DNA from: an uncultured Roseiflexaceae bacterium
Lineage (GTDB): Bacteria > Chloroflexota > Chloroflexia > Chloroflexales > Roseiflexaceae
Direction of reading: 5' to 3'
Assembly: GCA_937988885.1 (NCBI GenBank)
Contig: CALKHR010000110.1
Location: forward strand, 163,341-227,340
DNA length: 64,000 bases
Of this stretch, positions 26,796 to 37,060 are shown piece by piece. Each line of letters opens with the position of its first letter. The stretch's first letter is position 1. The notes below the pieces were generated by a model. That model was given only the letters and a program-made list of their open reading frames with translations. It had not been told where the DNA came from and searched no databases. The position numbers and the translations under genes were made by a program.

Positions 26796-27829
26796 CTCCG
26801 CCTCCGATCTGCATTATGCGTCAGTATGCGGTTGATTCGCCGATAATTTCACCAAGTGTATTCTCACGTCTCAACGATCGTTCAGGGCGCATCGGGTGTC
26901 GAGGTGCGCAGCGGTGTCGGCTGCCTGTTTGGGTAAACGACCATTGCTCACGGTTGCACCACGCTTTATTGGTCGGTGTTAGGCATTGCAGGATATGCTC
27001 TGGCGCTCCTCAAATACACAACGTGGGTTCCCCAGCTTTAAGCTTTTACTGGTACAGACGCGATAGATGATGCCCAACTGTTGCTAATACGAGTAGATTT
27101 CGCGCTTCTGTGGTCTCTCGATTCATTACAACGGGCGGAATGCTCGCATTATAGCACGCTCCATTGAAAAAGAACCAAAATAATATCTGCCACATGGCAT
27201 ATGCCGATAGTTATCTTTCTTTATTTCTGTAAATGAAATTTTCACTTTCAACAATCATTGTTCGCAATGTAATCGAGAATTTCTCGTTTTTGTTCTCATA
27301 TGTATATTTGCATCGAACAAGAGAGGGTGTATAATGGCTTAGTAATGGTGGCATAGACAACGGCCTCCTCAGCACCAAGCTCTTCCTCGTTGGGAGTAAA
27401 TGCCCACATGTTGCGGCATTGCGGCCTTATTTCTCCCGTTGATGAGCTGATTCCTGGCCTCGCAGCCAACGGGATGGTCAAACTAGCACCCACATCGGTA
27501 TAAATTGGGAATCTCCCGTTTTCAGCTTAGCAATCCTGCGCATTCTTTACGCAGGTGCTTTTAGCGTCTCTTCATATCGGAACTGAAAACAATTATGCTC
27601 CCATTCAAATAGTGAAATTTGATTTTTTATGAAAATTATTTAGATATAAAATTCTTTCGTCGTTTTAAACATTCATCTAACCCCGGATCCAATTCTTATC
27701 AATAATCATACGGTTTGCCTGTTTCGGCGGATAGATTGCGACGAACAAACATAGGTTGATTATTTGAATGCATAACAAACGATGCACAACACAATAACTC
27801 AACCGTTATACATACCCTAATCACTCGCC
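26796..27829. other. 1-kb gene-free region with a possible IS right-end remnant
   Basis: No convincing gene is present, and the part from about 27120 is AT-rich. Around 27430-27555 the sequence changes character: CCCGTTG/CAACGGG (27437-27443 with 27469-27475), TTGGGAATCTCCCGTTTTC near 27505 and a hairpin CCTGCG/CGCAGG (27535-27540 with 27550-27555). This arrangement resembles the right end of a TnpB-type element, but I cannot confirm it. The promoter of the signalling cluster should lie near its 3' end. Confidence 0.35.
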
Positions 27830-30109
27830 ATGAACAAGCAACACACAATCTTGATCGTCGGCGCACCCCAAGCTAGCCGAGATACGCTTGCTGAAATGCT
27901 TCAACAGCAAGGCTATACGATTGTGCTTGCTAACCAGAGCAATGAGACGCTTGAGCTATCGATCGCCTATCAACCAAATAGCATCATCATCATCGATGAG
28001 CAGCCGAACGACAGCACCTTCAACCTATACCACCAGTTGCGCAGGCTGTGGCCCGAAAAAAGCGTCATTTTGATTTCGAACCCCCACGAGAACATGATGG
28101 CGGAGCTCTATGCCATCGAAGTGGGTTCCAACAACTACACCACACAGCCAATGCAACTCGCTGATATCGGCTCGCATATCGAGCAACCTTCCCAACCGCA
28201 ATCGGTGCATCACCTCGCATCACCACGCATCGACTTTGCGCGGATGATTGAATTATCTCCCAACGGCATCTTGGTCCTCGACAAAGATGGCACCATTCTG
28301 CTGGCGAACCTAGCAATAGGCCGCATGCTTAACTTGGAACCGAGCGCCATGGTCGGCCAGAGCTTCTACGACTCGATCACGCCCGACCAACTCAGCAAGG
28401 TTTCGAGCATGCTCAACAGTGTGATCGAGGGGAACGAGACGAGCGTATGCTTCGATAGTCTGCTTGTACAAGCCAACGGGCATCGCATCCCTGTTGGGAT
28501 CGACGCTGGCTACTTCGATTGGCATATGCAGCCAGCGGCGCAACTGTTGGTGCGCGATAGGACCGAGCGCCATCAGGCCGAGGCACACACCCGCCGTCAG
28601 ATCGAGCGCTTCGCCGCACTGCACGCCATCGACACCACAATCACCTCCAGCCTTAATCTGAATGTGACATTGCGTGTGATCCTCGATCATCTGGTTGAGC
28701 ATCTACAAGTGGATGCAGCCGCTATTCTGCTGCGCAGAGCGTATACACAGACCTTTGAGTACACGGTGATGCGGGGCGTGCGTCGATCGGAGTTCCCCGC
28801 CACACGGCTGCACCTCGGCGAGGGTTGTGCAGGGCAGGTCGCGCTGCAACAGAAACTCATTCGCCTGCCAAACGACTACGCTCTCATCAGCGCGGCGCTG
28901 CAATCGCCACTCGCTCCGCGCTTCCCCACATACTTCGGCATCCCGCTGATCGTCAAGGGGCAGGTCGAGGGTGTGCTGGAGGTCTATCATCACACGGCGC
29001 TCGCGCCGGAAGCCGATTGGTTTCATTTCCTGGAGACCCTGGCGGGCCAGGCTTCGCTCGCCATCGACCACGCCAATATCCTGCAATCGATGCATCGCTC
29101 GAATGTGGAACTGATGCATGCCTACGATACCACGCTGGAGGGTTGGGCACGCGCACTCGAACTGCGCGATAAGGAGACCGAAGGGCACGCTCAGCGCGTC
29201 ACCGAGCTCACGGTGCATCTGGCGAAGCATATGGGTATCAACGATGAGGATCTGACGCATATTCGGCGCGGCGCTCTGCTCCACGATATCGGCAAGATGG
29301 GCATCCCCGATAGTATCCTGCTCAAGCCCGGCCCACTCTCCAAGGAGGAGTGGGAGATTATGCGGCAGCATCCCACCTTGGCATATAACCTGCTTGCTCC
29401 GGTATCGTACCTGCGGATGGCGCTCGATATCCCCTATTGTCATCACGAGAAATGGGATGGCACGGGTTATCCGCGCGGTCTCAAAGGCGAACAGATCCCG
29501 CTCGCAGCCAGGATCTTCAGCGTCGTCGATATTTGGGATGCGCTGCGTTTCGATCGGCCCTACCGCAAAGGCTGGCGCGACGAAGAAGTGCGAGAGTACA
29601 TCCGCGATCTGGCTGGGAGCCACTTCGACCCACAAGTGGTCAAAGCTTTTCTCGAACTCGATCTTGATACGCTCAGCGAGCCACAGTTGAAACTGTTACT
29701 GGTGGACGATGATACGAGCGTGCTTGAGATGCTACGCCGCACGCTGCACGAGGAGTTCACAGTGTTCACGGCCAGCACGGGGACCGATGCACTCGATATC
29801 CTAGCTCGCGAGGAGATCGCCCTCATTATCGTCGATCAACGCATGCCTCATATGACCGGCATCCAACTGCTCGAACGTGCCAAACATGTGAGTCCATCAA
29901 CACTGAGCATTCTCTGCTCGGCCTACTTCGATAATACCGCGCTGAGCCAAGCGCTGAATTTGGGAACCGTGCGTGGCTTCATCTCGAAGCCATGGAGCAG
30001 TAACGAACTCCGCCGACGAGTCAACGAAGTTGTGCGCCAGTATCGCGCCCCTTCTGTTACCAATCAAGAACTATTTAGCCAGGGCTATAAGGAGCGATAT
30101 GTGCGCTAA
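27830..30109 (+). CDS. REC-PAS-GAF-HD-GYP-REC signalling protein
   Basis: The protein has 759 residues. Domains in order: a degenerate receiver (about 1-115; an Asp remains in IIIIDEQPN but the conserved Lys is Gln in TTQPM), PAS (about 130-250), GAF (about 265-410), HD-GYP (about 430-615, LLHDIGKMGIP and CHHEKWDGTGYPRG), and a second, complete receiver (about 620-745, Asp in IIVDQRMPHM, Lys in ISKPW). HD-GYP domains hydrolyse cyclic di-GMP or related dinucleotides. The C-terminal receiver is an unusual placement. No membrane segment is seen. It is the first gene of a seven-gene signalling cluster, and its stop overlaps the next start. Confidence 0.88.
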   Translation: MNKQHTILIVGAPQASRDTLAEMLQQQGYTIVLANQSNETLELSIAYQPNSIIIIDEQPNDSTFNLYHQLRRLWPEKSVILISNPHENMMAELYAIEVGSNNYTTQPMQLADIGSHIEQPSQPQSVHHLASPRIDFARMIELSPNGILVLDKDGTILLANLAIGRMLNLEPSAMVGQSFYDSITPDQLSKVSSMLNSVIEGNETSVCFDSLLVQANGHRIPVGIDAGYFDWHMQPAAQLLVRDRTERHQAEAHTRRQIERFAALHAIDTTITSSLNLNVTLRVILDHLVEHLQVDAAAILLRRAYTQTFEYTVMRGVRRSEFPATRLHLGEGCAGQVALQQKLIRLPNDYALISAALQSPLAPRFPTYFGIPLIVKGQVEGVLEVYHHTALAPEADWFHFLETLAGQASLAIDHANILQSMHRSNVELMHAYDTTLEGWARALELRDKETEGHAQRVTELTVHLAKHMGINDEDLTHIRRGALLHDIGKMGIPDSILLKPGPLSKEEWEIMRQHPTLAYNLLAPVSYLRMALDIPYCHHEKWDGTGYPRGLKGEQIPLAARIFSVVDIWDALRFDRPYRKGWRDEEVREYIRDLAGSHFDPQVVKAFLELDLDTLSEPQLKLLLVDDDTSVLEMLRRTLHEEFTVFTASTGTDALDILAREEIALIIVDQRMPHMTGIQLLERAKHVSPSTLSILCSAYFDNTALSQALNLGTVRGFISKPWSSNELRRRVNEVVRQYRAPSVTNQELFSQGYKERYVR

Positions 30110-33100
30110 GCTTACTGTGCAACCAACTTCACTACCAACCCACGAACACAAAGCAAGCGCGTTCGATGCACTGCCAATGCCCGCCGCGCTCCTCGATTCG
30201 CAAGGGGTGGTGCTCACCGTCAACCGTGCGTGGCAATCGTGCGAGTGGGGGACCAACGTTTTACGTCTAGCCGTGCCTGGCACAAATCTCCTTCTAGCCA
30301 CCAGCCATCTGTACCCAACAGATCCGATCGTGCGTGGGATCGTCTCGGTGGTTCAGGGCAAGCAGGCGGAATACCAGTATGAATATCCACAAGCCGCGCT
30401 CCCTGTCATCCTCTGGTACGAGTTGCGCGTCACGACGCTGAGCGACCAAAGCGGCTTCCTGCTGATCCACAAGGAGATCACACAGCGCAAGAGGACCGAG
30501 TTCACGCTGCGCGAGAGTGAGTTGCGCTACCGCACCGCGTTTGAGCATACCGCCATTGGGATGGCGCTCGTGGGCACCGATGGCCGTTGGCTACAGGTCA
30601 ATCAAGCGCTCTGCAACATCACGGGCTACACCAAATACGAACTGCTCAATACCACCTTCCAAGCGATCACGCATCCCGACGACCGCGAGAACGATGTCGC
30701 CCGCGTGAAACGTGCATTGGCGGGCGAAGTGTCCTCGTACCAGATCGAGAAGCGCTACCTCCACAAGAATGGCTCAACGGTTTGGGTGCAACTCAACTCG
30801 ATGCTGATGCGCGATGAGAACAATCAGCCGCTCTACTTTATCTCGCAGATTCAGGATATCACCGAACGCCGCCTAGCTCATCTCGCACTGATCCGACAGA
30901 CGATGTTCGTGCAGATGTTGCAAGTGGTCGCTATCGCTGCGAATGAGGCGAACTCGGTCGAGTGGGCGATGCAAACTACGATCGACCATATCTGCCAGCA
31001 GATCGGCTGGCCGATTGGGCATGTGTTTCTGAGCCGCCCGCAGCAATCCGAGCAACTCGATTCCACCACGATTTGGCATTTGTCCGATCCCGAGCGCTTT
31101 GCGCCAATGCGCATCGCAACCGAGACTATCCCTCAGATCACCATCAACGAGCTGCCGGGCAGGGTGCTACAGAGCAAAAAACCTGAATGGATCACGGATA
31201 CGAGCAGCATCTCGGCAAGCCAACGCATCGCAGCCATCAATGAACTGGGTATCCGCACGGGTTTGGCCTTCCCTGTGATGTTGGGAGATGAAGTGGTCGC
31301 CGTTCTCGAATTCTTCACCACGGAGGATGTCCAACCCGATCCAGCCCTCCTGGAAGTGCTGGGCCATATCGGCACGCAATTGGGCCGCGTCATCGAGCGC
31401 ACCCGCTCGCAGGAGGCGATGTGGCGAAGCGAGCAACTGTATCGCATCGCCGCCAACAACTTCCCCAACGGTATGCTGCTGCTGTTCGACCCCGATATGC
31501 GCTACACAGCGGCGGGTGGCGAAGCGCTCAAGAACTTCGGGTTGACCCGCGAGTTGATCGAGGGCAAGACGATCTACGAGGTGTTTCCGCTCAAGCTCAC
31601 CGCTCTGCTTGTGCCGCCCCATCAAGCTGCGTTGGCAGGGCTTGAACACTCCCAAGAGCTCGTCTACGCCAATCATACGTACCATCTCTACACGCTGCCA
31701 GTTCGCGATGAGCGCGGCAAAGTCTACGCCAGCATGGCGATCGTCCAAGATATTACCGAGCGCAAGCACTTCGAGATCGCCCTGATGGAGGAGCGCGCCC
31801 TGCTCACGCGCCGCGTCGAGGAGCGCACCGCCGACCTCAGTGCTGCCAACGCCGAATTGGCACGGGCGGCGCGGCTCAAAGATGAGTTTTTGGCGAGTAT
31901 GTCGCACGAACTGCGCACCCCGCTCAACGCCGTCCTTGGGCTTTCCGAAGCGCTCCAAGAGCAGGTCTACGGCATGCTCAACCCGACACAACTCAAAACG
32001 CTCAAGAGTATCGAGGAGAGTGGACGCCACCTGCTTGAACTGATCAACGACATCCTCGATCTCGCCAAGATCGGCGCAGGCAAGTTCGATCTCACGCTTA
32101 GCCCGGTGACGCTGAACACAGTCTGTCAAGCGAGTCTGCGCCTGATCAAGCAGGAAGCACAAAAGAAACAGCTCTCGATCACCACGAGCTTTGATTCGCA
32201 AGTCGATATGATCTTGGCCGATGCGCGCCGCATCAAGCAAGTGCTGCTGAATTTGCTCAGCAACGCGATCAAATTCACCCCCGCAGGCGGCAGTATTACC
32301 CTCGAGGTAAAGGGCGACCCCGAGAATCAGGTGGTGCACATCACCGTGAGCGATACCGGCATCGGCATCGCCACCGAGGATATGTCGCGCTTGTTCCAAC
32401 CGTTCGTCCAGCTCGATAGCCGATTGGCGCGACAGTACAACGGCACGGGCTTGGGGCTTGCACTGGTCTACCGCATGGTCGAGATGCACGGCGGGAGCAT
32501 CTCCGTCACAAGCGAGGTCGGCAAGGGAAGTAGCTTCACGATTTCGTTGCCCTGGAACAGCCAAGATATTCAATCGCACTTTGCGCCAATCAATAACCAG
32601 GCGCTCGCCATGCACAAACGAGCCATTCGCCATGTGCTGATCATCGAAGATTCGCCGACATCGGCAGGCCAATTGGCCCGCTACCTCAGCGAACTCGGTC
32701 TCACCGCCACCACCTATCCACAGGGCGAAGGAGCGATCTCGCAAGTGCTTCAATACAAACCCGATCTGATTGTGCTCGACGTGCTGCTGCCCGATACATC
32801 GGGATGGGAAGTGCTCGAACGGCTCAAGGAAGATACACGCACCCAGCAGATCCCCGTGCTGATCGTCTCGGTGATGGACGATCGCTCGTATGGGCTGCAC
32901 TTAGGCGCTACCGATTACCTTGTCAAACCGTTCAACCGTCAAGATGTGCAGCAGGTGCTCCAACGCTTGCAGAACACCGATTCTCTCGATTTCGGGCAGA
33001 ACGCGCCGAGTGTGCTCTCGAACAATCCGCTCGTGTTGTTGGCCGAGGATAACGAAACGAGTATCGCCACAACCTTCGATTATCTCACCGCCAAGGGCTA

Positions 33101-33404
33101 TCAAGTGGTGGTCGCACGAAACGGCACCGAAGCGATCGATCGCGCTCATGAGATTCAACCCACCATTATTTTGATGGACATCCAGATGCCGGGTATGGAT
33201 GGCCTTGAGGCGATTCGGCGCATCCGGCAACAGCCCAAGCTCATCAACATACCGATCATCGCGCTGACAGCCTTGGCGATGCCTGGTGACCGTGAGCGCT
33301 GTCTTTCGGCAGGGGCCAATGAATATCTCAGCAAACCAGTCAGCTTAAAAGGGCTGACAACAACCATCGAGGCATATATACGACCCCAACAAGGGAGATC
33401 CTGA
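30099..33404 (+). CDS. Hybrid sensor histidine kinase, PAS-PAS-GAF-PAS-HisKA-HATPase-REC-REC
   Basis: The protein has 1101 residues. PAS domains lie at about 20-130, 140-260 and 445-560, and GAF at about 270-430. A short coiled coil precedes HisKA (SMSHELRTPLN near 600). HATPase (about 700-815) has NAIKFTPAGG and GTGLGLALV. Two receivers lie at about 845-960 (VLDVLLPD, VKPF) and 978-1095 (LMDIQMPGMDG, SKPV). ATG 30099 overlaps the preceding gene by 11 bases and is preceded by TAAGGAG; a longer reading frame upstream is not needed. It lacks membrane helices, so it should sense a cytoplasmic signal and pass phosphate through two tandem receivers to a histidine phosphotransferase or another partner not seen here. 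Confidence 0.92.
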   Translation: MCAKLTVQPTSLPTHEHKASAFDALPMPAALLDSQGVVLTVNRAWQSCEWGTNVLRLAVPGTNLLLATSHLYPTDPIVRGIVSVVQGKQAEYQYEYPQAALPVILWYELRVTTLSDQSGFLLIHKEITQRKRTEFTLRESELRYRTAFEHTAIGMALVGTDGRWLQVNQALCNITGYTKYELLNTTFQAITHPDDRENDVARVKRALAGEVSSYQIEKRYLHKNGSTVWVQLNSMLMRDENNQPLYFISQIQDITERRLAHLALIRQTMFVQMLQVVAIAANEANSVEWAMQTTIDHICQQIGWPIGHVFLSRPQQSEQLDSTTIWHLSDPERFAPMRIATETIPQITINELPGRVLQSKKPEWITDTSSISASQRIAAINELGIRTGLAFPVMLGDEVVAVLEFFTTEDVQPDPALLEVLGHIGTQLGRVIERTRSQEAMWRSEQLYRIAANNFPNGMLLLFDPDMRYTAAGGEALKNFGLTRELIEGKTIYEVFPLKLTALLVPPHQAALAGLEHSQELVYANHTYHLYTLPVRDERGKVYASMAIVQDITERKHFEIALMEERALLTRRVEERTADLSAANAELARAARLKDEFLASMSHELRTPLNAVLGLSEALQEQVYGMLNPTQLKTLKSIEESGRHLLELINDILDLAKIGAGKFDLTLSPVTLNTVCQASLRLIKQEAQKKQLSITTSFDSQVDMILADARRIKQVLLNLLSNAIKFTPAGGSITLEVKGDPENQVVHITVSDTGIGIATEDMSRLFQPFVQLDSRLARQYNGTGLGLALVYRMVEMHGGSISVTSEVGKGSSFTISLPWNSQDIQSHFAPINNQALAMHKRAIRHVLIIEDSPTSAGQLARYLSELGLTATTYPQGEGAISQVLQYKPDLIVLDVLLPDTSGWEVLERLKEDTRTQQIPVLIVSVMDDRSYGLHLGATDYLVKPFNRQDVQQVLQRLQNTDSLDFGQNAPSVLSNNPLVLLAEDNETSIATTFDYLTAKGYQVVVARNGTEAIDRAHEIQPTIILMDIQMPGMDGLEAIRRIRQQPKLINIPIIALTALAMPGDRERCLSAGANEYLSKPVSLKGLTTTIEAYIRPQQGRS

Positions 33405-34885
33405 TGAATCGCACGAGCACGATCCTCATTGTTGATGACGAGCCATTGGGCCGCGAGACATTGGCTGCTCTGCTTGAGGCCCAAGGGTATCAACTGACAT
33501 TCGCAACCGATGGAAGGGATGCTCTTGAAAAAGCGTATTCGCAACTTCCCGATCTGATCTTGCTCGATGTGATGATGCCGTATCTGAGCGGGTTCGAGGT
33601 GTGCCAGCAATTGCGGGCGCACCCTGTCCTCCGCGAGGTGCCGGTGATAATGCTGACTGCCCTCGATGATCGCGAGTCGCGCCTGAAGGGCTTCGAGGCG
33701 GGCGCCGACGATTTCCTCTCCAAGCCGTTCGACCGCGCCGAACTGCGAGGCCGCATTCACACCATCACCAAACTCAATCGCTACCGCCGCCTGCTCGCCG
33801 AACGCCTCAAATTCGAATGGGTGGTCGAGCACGCCGACGACGGCTATGTGATCGTCGATGAGGGAGGGCGTTTGCTCTACGCCAATGCCCAAGCTCGCCT
33901 ATTCCTCTCGTTCGGGCCCGATGAGGCGCTTGAGGATAAATACTTCCTGCAGGAAGTGGCCAAGCACTACCGCTGCGAACCGAATACACCTTGGGATGAG
34001 TGGTACGGCGACCTGGAAACGCACCAGCAAACCTCGCACCTGCTGATTCGCCCGACGACCTCCAATGCCGATATCTTCCTAGTGCAGGTCGATCTGATGG
34101 AGATGGGGGAGCGCTCCGACGAACGCGCCCTGATTCGCCTCCGCGATGTCACCAGCACGGTCATCAATCAAAACTCGGTGTGGTCGTTCCAGAGCTTGGT
34201 GCGCCATAAACTGAGCACATCGCTTGCGCAAGTCTCCGGCGCGCTCTGTCTGCTCGAAGAAATGGGCTTCGGGCCGCCCCAGGGCAGAGCACGCGAACTG
34301 TTCGATATTGCGATGCAAGGCTCCAAACGGCTGCAGGAAGATATTCGCGCCATCTTCCAATATCTCGATGCGCCCGATCTGCTCGTGCGCCAGCGTGAGA
34401 GCTGCTCGGTGGCAGAGATCCCGAACGTCATCTGTGAGTTGAGCGCCAGTTTACAGATCAACAACGTCGATCTGATGCACCCGACGCTTCCCGATCTCCA
34501 AGCGTTGCACTTGTCCATCTCGCGCCAAGGCCTGACGTTGATTTTTGAGGAGTTGATGAACAACGCCCTCAAGTTTCATCCCACCCGTCAGCCGCATATC
34601 ACGGTTACGCTTCAGCAGAACAATGAAACGCTGTATATCAATGTGTGCGACGACGGTATCACCCTCGCGCCGGCTCAACTCACCAAGGTCTGGAAGCCCT
34701 ACTACCAAGCAGAGCGCTTCTTCACTGGGCAAGTAGCGGGGATGGGGCTGGGGTTGCCCATGGTCGCAGCGCTCGTGTGGCGAGCAGGCGGTACGTGCCG
34801 CATCTACAACTGCGAGCCACCACCAGGTGTTGGCATCGAACTGATGCTGCCACTCGTACAGAACAATGGATCGAGCTATGTATGA
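33404..34885 (+). CDS. REC-PAS sensor kinase with divergent DHp domain
   Basis: The protein has 493 residues. An N-terminal receiver (about 1-120, LILLDVMMPYLSG, LSKPF) is followed by PAS (about 130-250). A DHp-like helix pair has the phospho-acceptor box written VRHKLSTSL instead of SHELRTPL. HATPase (about 385-490) has EELMNNALKFHP and GMGLGLPMV. The His is at the right place, but the HE/HR acid that usually activates it is Lys, so kinase chemistry may be altered. ATG overlaps the previous stop by one base (TGATG). It is cytosolic and probably works with its cluster neighbours. Confidence 0.82.
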   Translation: MNRTSTILIVDDEPLGRETLAALLEAQGYQLTFATDGRDALEKAYSQLPDLILLDVMMPYLSGFEVCQQLRAHPVLREVPVIMLTALDDRESRLKGFEAGADDFLSKPFDRAELRGRIHTITKLNRYRRLLAERLKFEWVVEHADDGYVIVDEGGRLLYANAQARLFLSFGPDEALEDKYFLQEVAKHYRCEPNTPWDEWYGDLETHQQTSHLLIRPTTSNADIFLVQVDLMEMGERSDERALIRLRDVTSTVINQNSVWSFQSLVRHKLSTSLAQVSGALCLLEEMGFGPPQGRARELFDIAMQGSKRLQEDIRAIFQYLDAPDLLVRQRESCSVAEIPNVICELSASLQINNVDLMHPTLPDLQALHLSISRQGLTLIFEELMNNALKFHPTRQPHITVTLQQNNETLYINVCDDGITLAPAQLTKVWKPYYQAERFFTGQVAGMGLGLPMVAALVWRAGGTCRIYNCEPPPGVGIELMLPLVQNNGSSYV

Positions 34886-36332
34886 ATCTCATCTGCTCAC
34901 CCTGGCTGATACGCCCGGCATCGCCTCGCAATCGTCGTCCACGATCCTGATCGTCGATGACGACGCGATTGGTCGCGAGATGCTCGCCGCGCTGCTGGCG
35001 CCACAAGGGTACCGACTGATTTTCGCCACCGATGGAGCCGAAGCCCTGGCCAAAGCGGCGTCGCTGTTGCCCGACCTGATCCTGCTCGATGCGATGATGC
35101 CCAAGATCGACGGCTTCGAGGTCTGCTATCGGCTGCGCACCGACCCGATGCTGCGCGAGGTGCCGGTGATTATGCTGACCGCGCTCGACAACCGCGAGTC
35201 GCGCCTGCAAGCTATCGAGGCCGGAGCCGACGATTTCATTTCCAAGCCATTCGACCGCATCGAACTGCAGGCCCGCGTCTACACCATCACGCGCCTGAAC
35301 CGCTACCGCCGCCTGATGACCGAGCGAGCCAAATTCGCTCGTATGATCGAACTCGCGCCCGACGGCATGCTGATCGTCGATAGCAATGGCGTGATCCTGT
35401 TGGCCAACTCTGCCATGGGCCAACTGCTCGGCGTCCGCCAAGCCAACGACCTGTACGGCACGTCGCTCGCCGATTACATCATTCCCGATCAGCGCAGCGA
35501 GTGCAGCAACCAGTTGCAACAAGTCTCGCTCGATCCAACCACCGTCGCGCGGTTCGAGACGATGTTGATCTGCCAGAACGGCACGCGGCTCCCCGTCGAG
35601 ATGCATGCAGGATCGCTCGATTGGGACGGGCAGCCCGCCGCGCAGATTGTGGCCCGCGATATCACCCAACGCAAACAAGCCGAACTGTTGGAGGAGGAGC
35701 GCCATCACATCGCCTACGAGCTACACGATGGGCTTGCCCAAATTGTGACTAGCACGCATCAGCACCTGCAGACCTTCGCTAGCCGCTACCATCCGCGTGC
35801 GCCGCAGGCCCGCAGCGAACTCGAACGGGCGATGGACTTGGCACGCCGCGCCGTCCAAGAGGTGCGCCGCGTGATCGGCGGCCTGCGCCCCACCGTGCTC
35901 GATGATTTCGGCATTGCGGCGGCGCTGCAGATGCACGTCGCAGCGCTGCGCGCCGAGGGCTGGCAAATCACCTACCGCGAAACGATCGGCGAAGAACGGC
36001 TGCCACCAGCCATCGAAACGGTCATCTTCCGCGTCGCACTCGAAGCGCTTACCAATATTCGCAAACATGCCCAAACCACACGTGCTCATATCGAACTCGA
36101 ACGCCATCCCAACGAACTACGGCTGGAGGTCCAGGATTGGGGCCAAGGCTTCGATACGACCATTCAGCGCAAATCGACAAGCATTGGCGAACACATCGGT
36201 CTACGCGGCATGCGCGAACGGATCGCCATTCTCGGAGGGCAATGGAGCATCGAGAGTAATCCCGGTCAAGGCACCTGCGTTACCGCAACCGTGCCACTGT
36301 CACCCATCACAACAAAGGAGAACCACCAATGA
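34866..36332 (+). CDS. REC-PAS-HisKA_3 sensor kinase (NarX/LiaS class)
   Basis: The protein has 488 residues. A receiver (about 25-145, LILLDAMMPKIDG, ISKPF) is followed by PAS (about 155-265), a HisKA_3 dimerisation domain with RHHIAYELHDGLAQ near 280, and a short-class HATPase ending GLRGMRERIAILGG. This class normally phosphorylates LuxR-type regulators, and the next gene encodes one, overlapping by four bases (ATGA). The start is uncertain: ATG 34866 or ATG 34878 both overlap the preceding gene. The REC-PAS half is strikingly similar to that of the preceding gene, suggesting local duplication followed by a swap of the kinase core. Confidence 0.88.
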   Translation: MDRAMYESHLLTLADTPGIASQSSSTILIVDDDAIGREMLAALLAPQGYRLIFATDGAEALAKAASLLPDLILLDAMMPKIDGFEVCYRLRTDPMLREVPVIMLTALDNRESRLQAIEAGADDFISKPFDRIELQARVYTITRLNRYRRLMTERAKFARMIELAPDGMLIVDSNGVILLANSAMGQLLGVRQANDLYGTSLADYIIPDQRSECSNQLQQVSLDPTTVARFETMLICQNGTRLPVEMHAGSLDWDGQPAAQIVARDITQRKQAELLEEERHHIAYELHDGLAQIVTSTHQHLQTFASRYHPRAPQARSELERAMDLARRAVQEVRRVIGGLRPTVLDDFGIAAALQMHVAALRAEGWQITYRETIGEERLPPAIETVIFRVALEALTNIRKHAQTTRAHIELERHPNELRLEVQDWGQGFDTTIQRKSTSIGEHIGLRGMRERIAILGGQWSIESNPGQGTCVTATVPLSPITTKENHQ

Positions 36333-37009
36333 AGGCAACCCGAACAACTAGCAGTCGCTCAGGTCTTTCGCGTATCGTGATCGCCGATGATCATGAGCTG
36401 GCACGCGCAGGTCTACGCAGCATGCTCGCCAGTGATCGCAATCTGCAATTGGTCGGCGAAGCTACGAATGGACAAGAGGCGGTACAATTGTGCCGTCAGC
36501 ATCAACCCGACCTTGCGGTGCTCGATGTGCGTATGCCAGAAATGGATGGTCTAGCGGCGACCCGCTCCATCAAACAACAATGCCCGCGCACCAGTGTGTT
36601 GATCGTCACAACGCACGATCACTACGACTACTTGCTGGCGGCGCTCAAGGCGGGCGCGGCGGGCTATATGCTGAAGGACATTTCGCGCAGCGAACTGCTC
36701 ACCGCCGTGCGGCGCGTGCTCCGTGGCGAATCGATCCTCAACGGCGAACTGGCCAGCCGCGCCCTGCAACGGCTCGCGAGCGAGACATCCTCCTACGACG
36801 GCCCGCCGCCCGAGCGCCTGACCCCGCGCGAGCGCGAGGTGCTAAACTTGATCGCCGAGGGCAAGACCAATCGGGAGATCGCCGCCCAACTTTCGCTCAG
36901 CGTTGGCACCGTGAAGATCCATGTTGAGCATATTATCGGTAAAATGGGAGTATCAGATCGCACACAAGCTGCTGTTCGCGCTGTAGAATGTGGACTCCTA
37001 CGAATGTAG
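36329..37009 (+). CDS. LuxR/NarL-family response regulator
   Basis: This 226-residue regulator has a receiver (about 14-130, VLDVRMPEMDG, YMLKDI) and a LuxR-type helix-turn-helix (LTPREREVLNLIAEGKTNREIA). Its ATG overlaps the kinase stop and has AAAGGAG upstream, so it is translated together with its presumed kinase. It should bind DNA as a phosphorylated dimer. Targets are unknown; autoregulation or control of neighbouring loci is possible. Confidence 0.92.
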   Translation: MKATRTTSSRSGLSRIVIADDHELARAGLRSMLASDRNLQLVGEATNGQEAVQLCRQHQPDLAVLDVRMPEMDGLAATRSIKQQCPRTSVLIVTTHDHYDYLLAALKAGAAGYMLKDISRSELLTAVRRVLRGESILNGELASRALQRLASETSSYDGPPPERLTPREREVLNLIAEGKTNREIAAQLSLSVGTVKIHVEHIIGKMGVSDRTQAAVRAVECGLLRM

Positions 37010-37060
37010 CCGTTCGAGATGGCAATCAGCCGCGATCAGCCAACATGAACGTAGAGGATT

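Noticed and set aside
31167..32900. 577-codon - strand frame opposite the hybrid kinase
   Set aside because: The + strand carries a continuous PAS/HisKA/HATPase/REC protein; the reverse frame has no domain.
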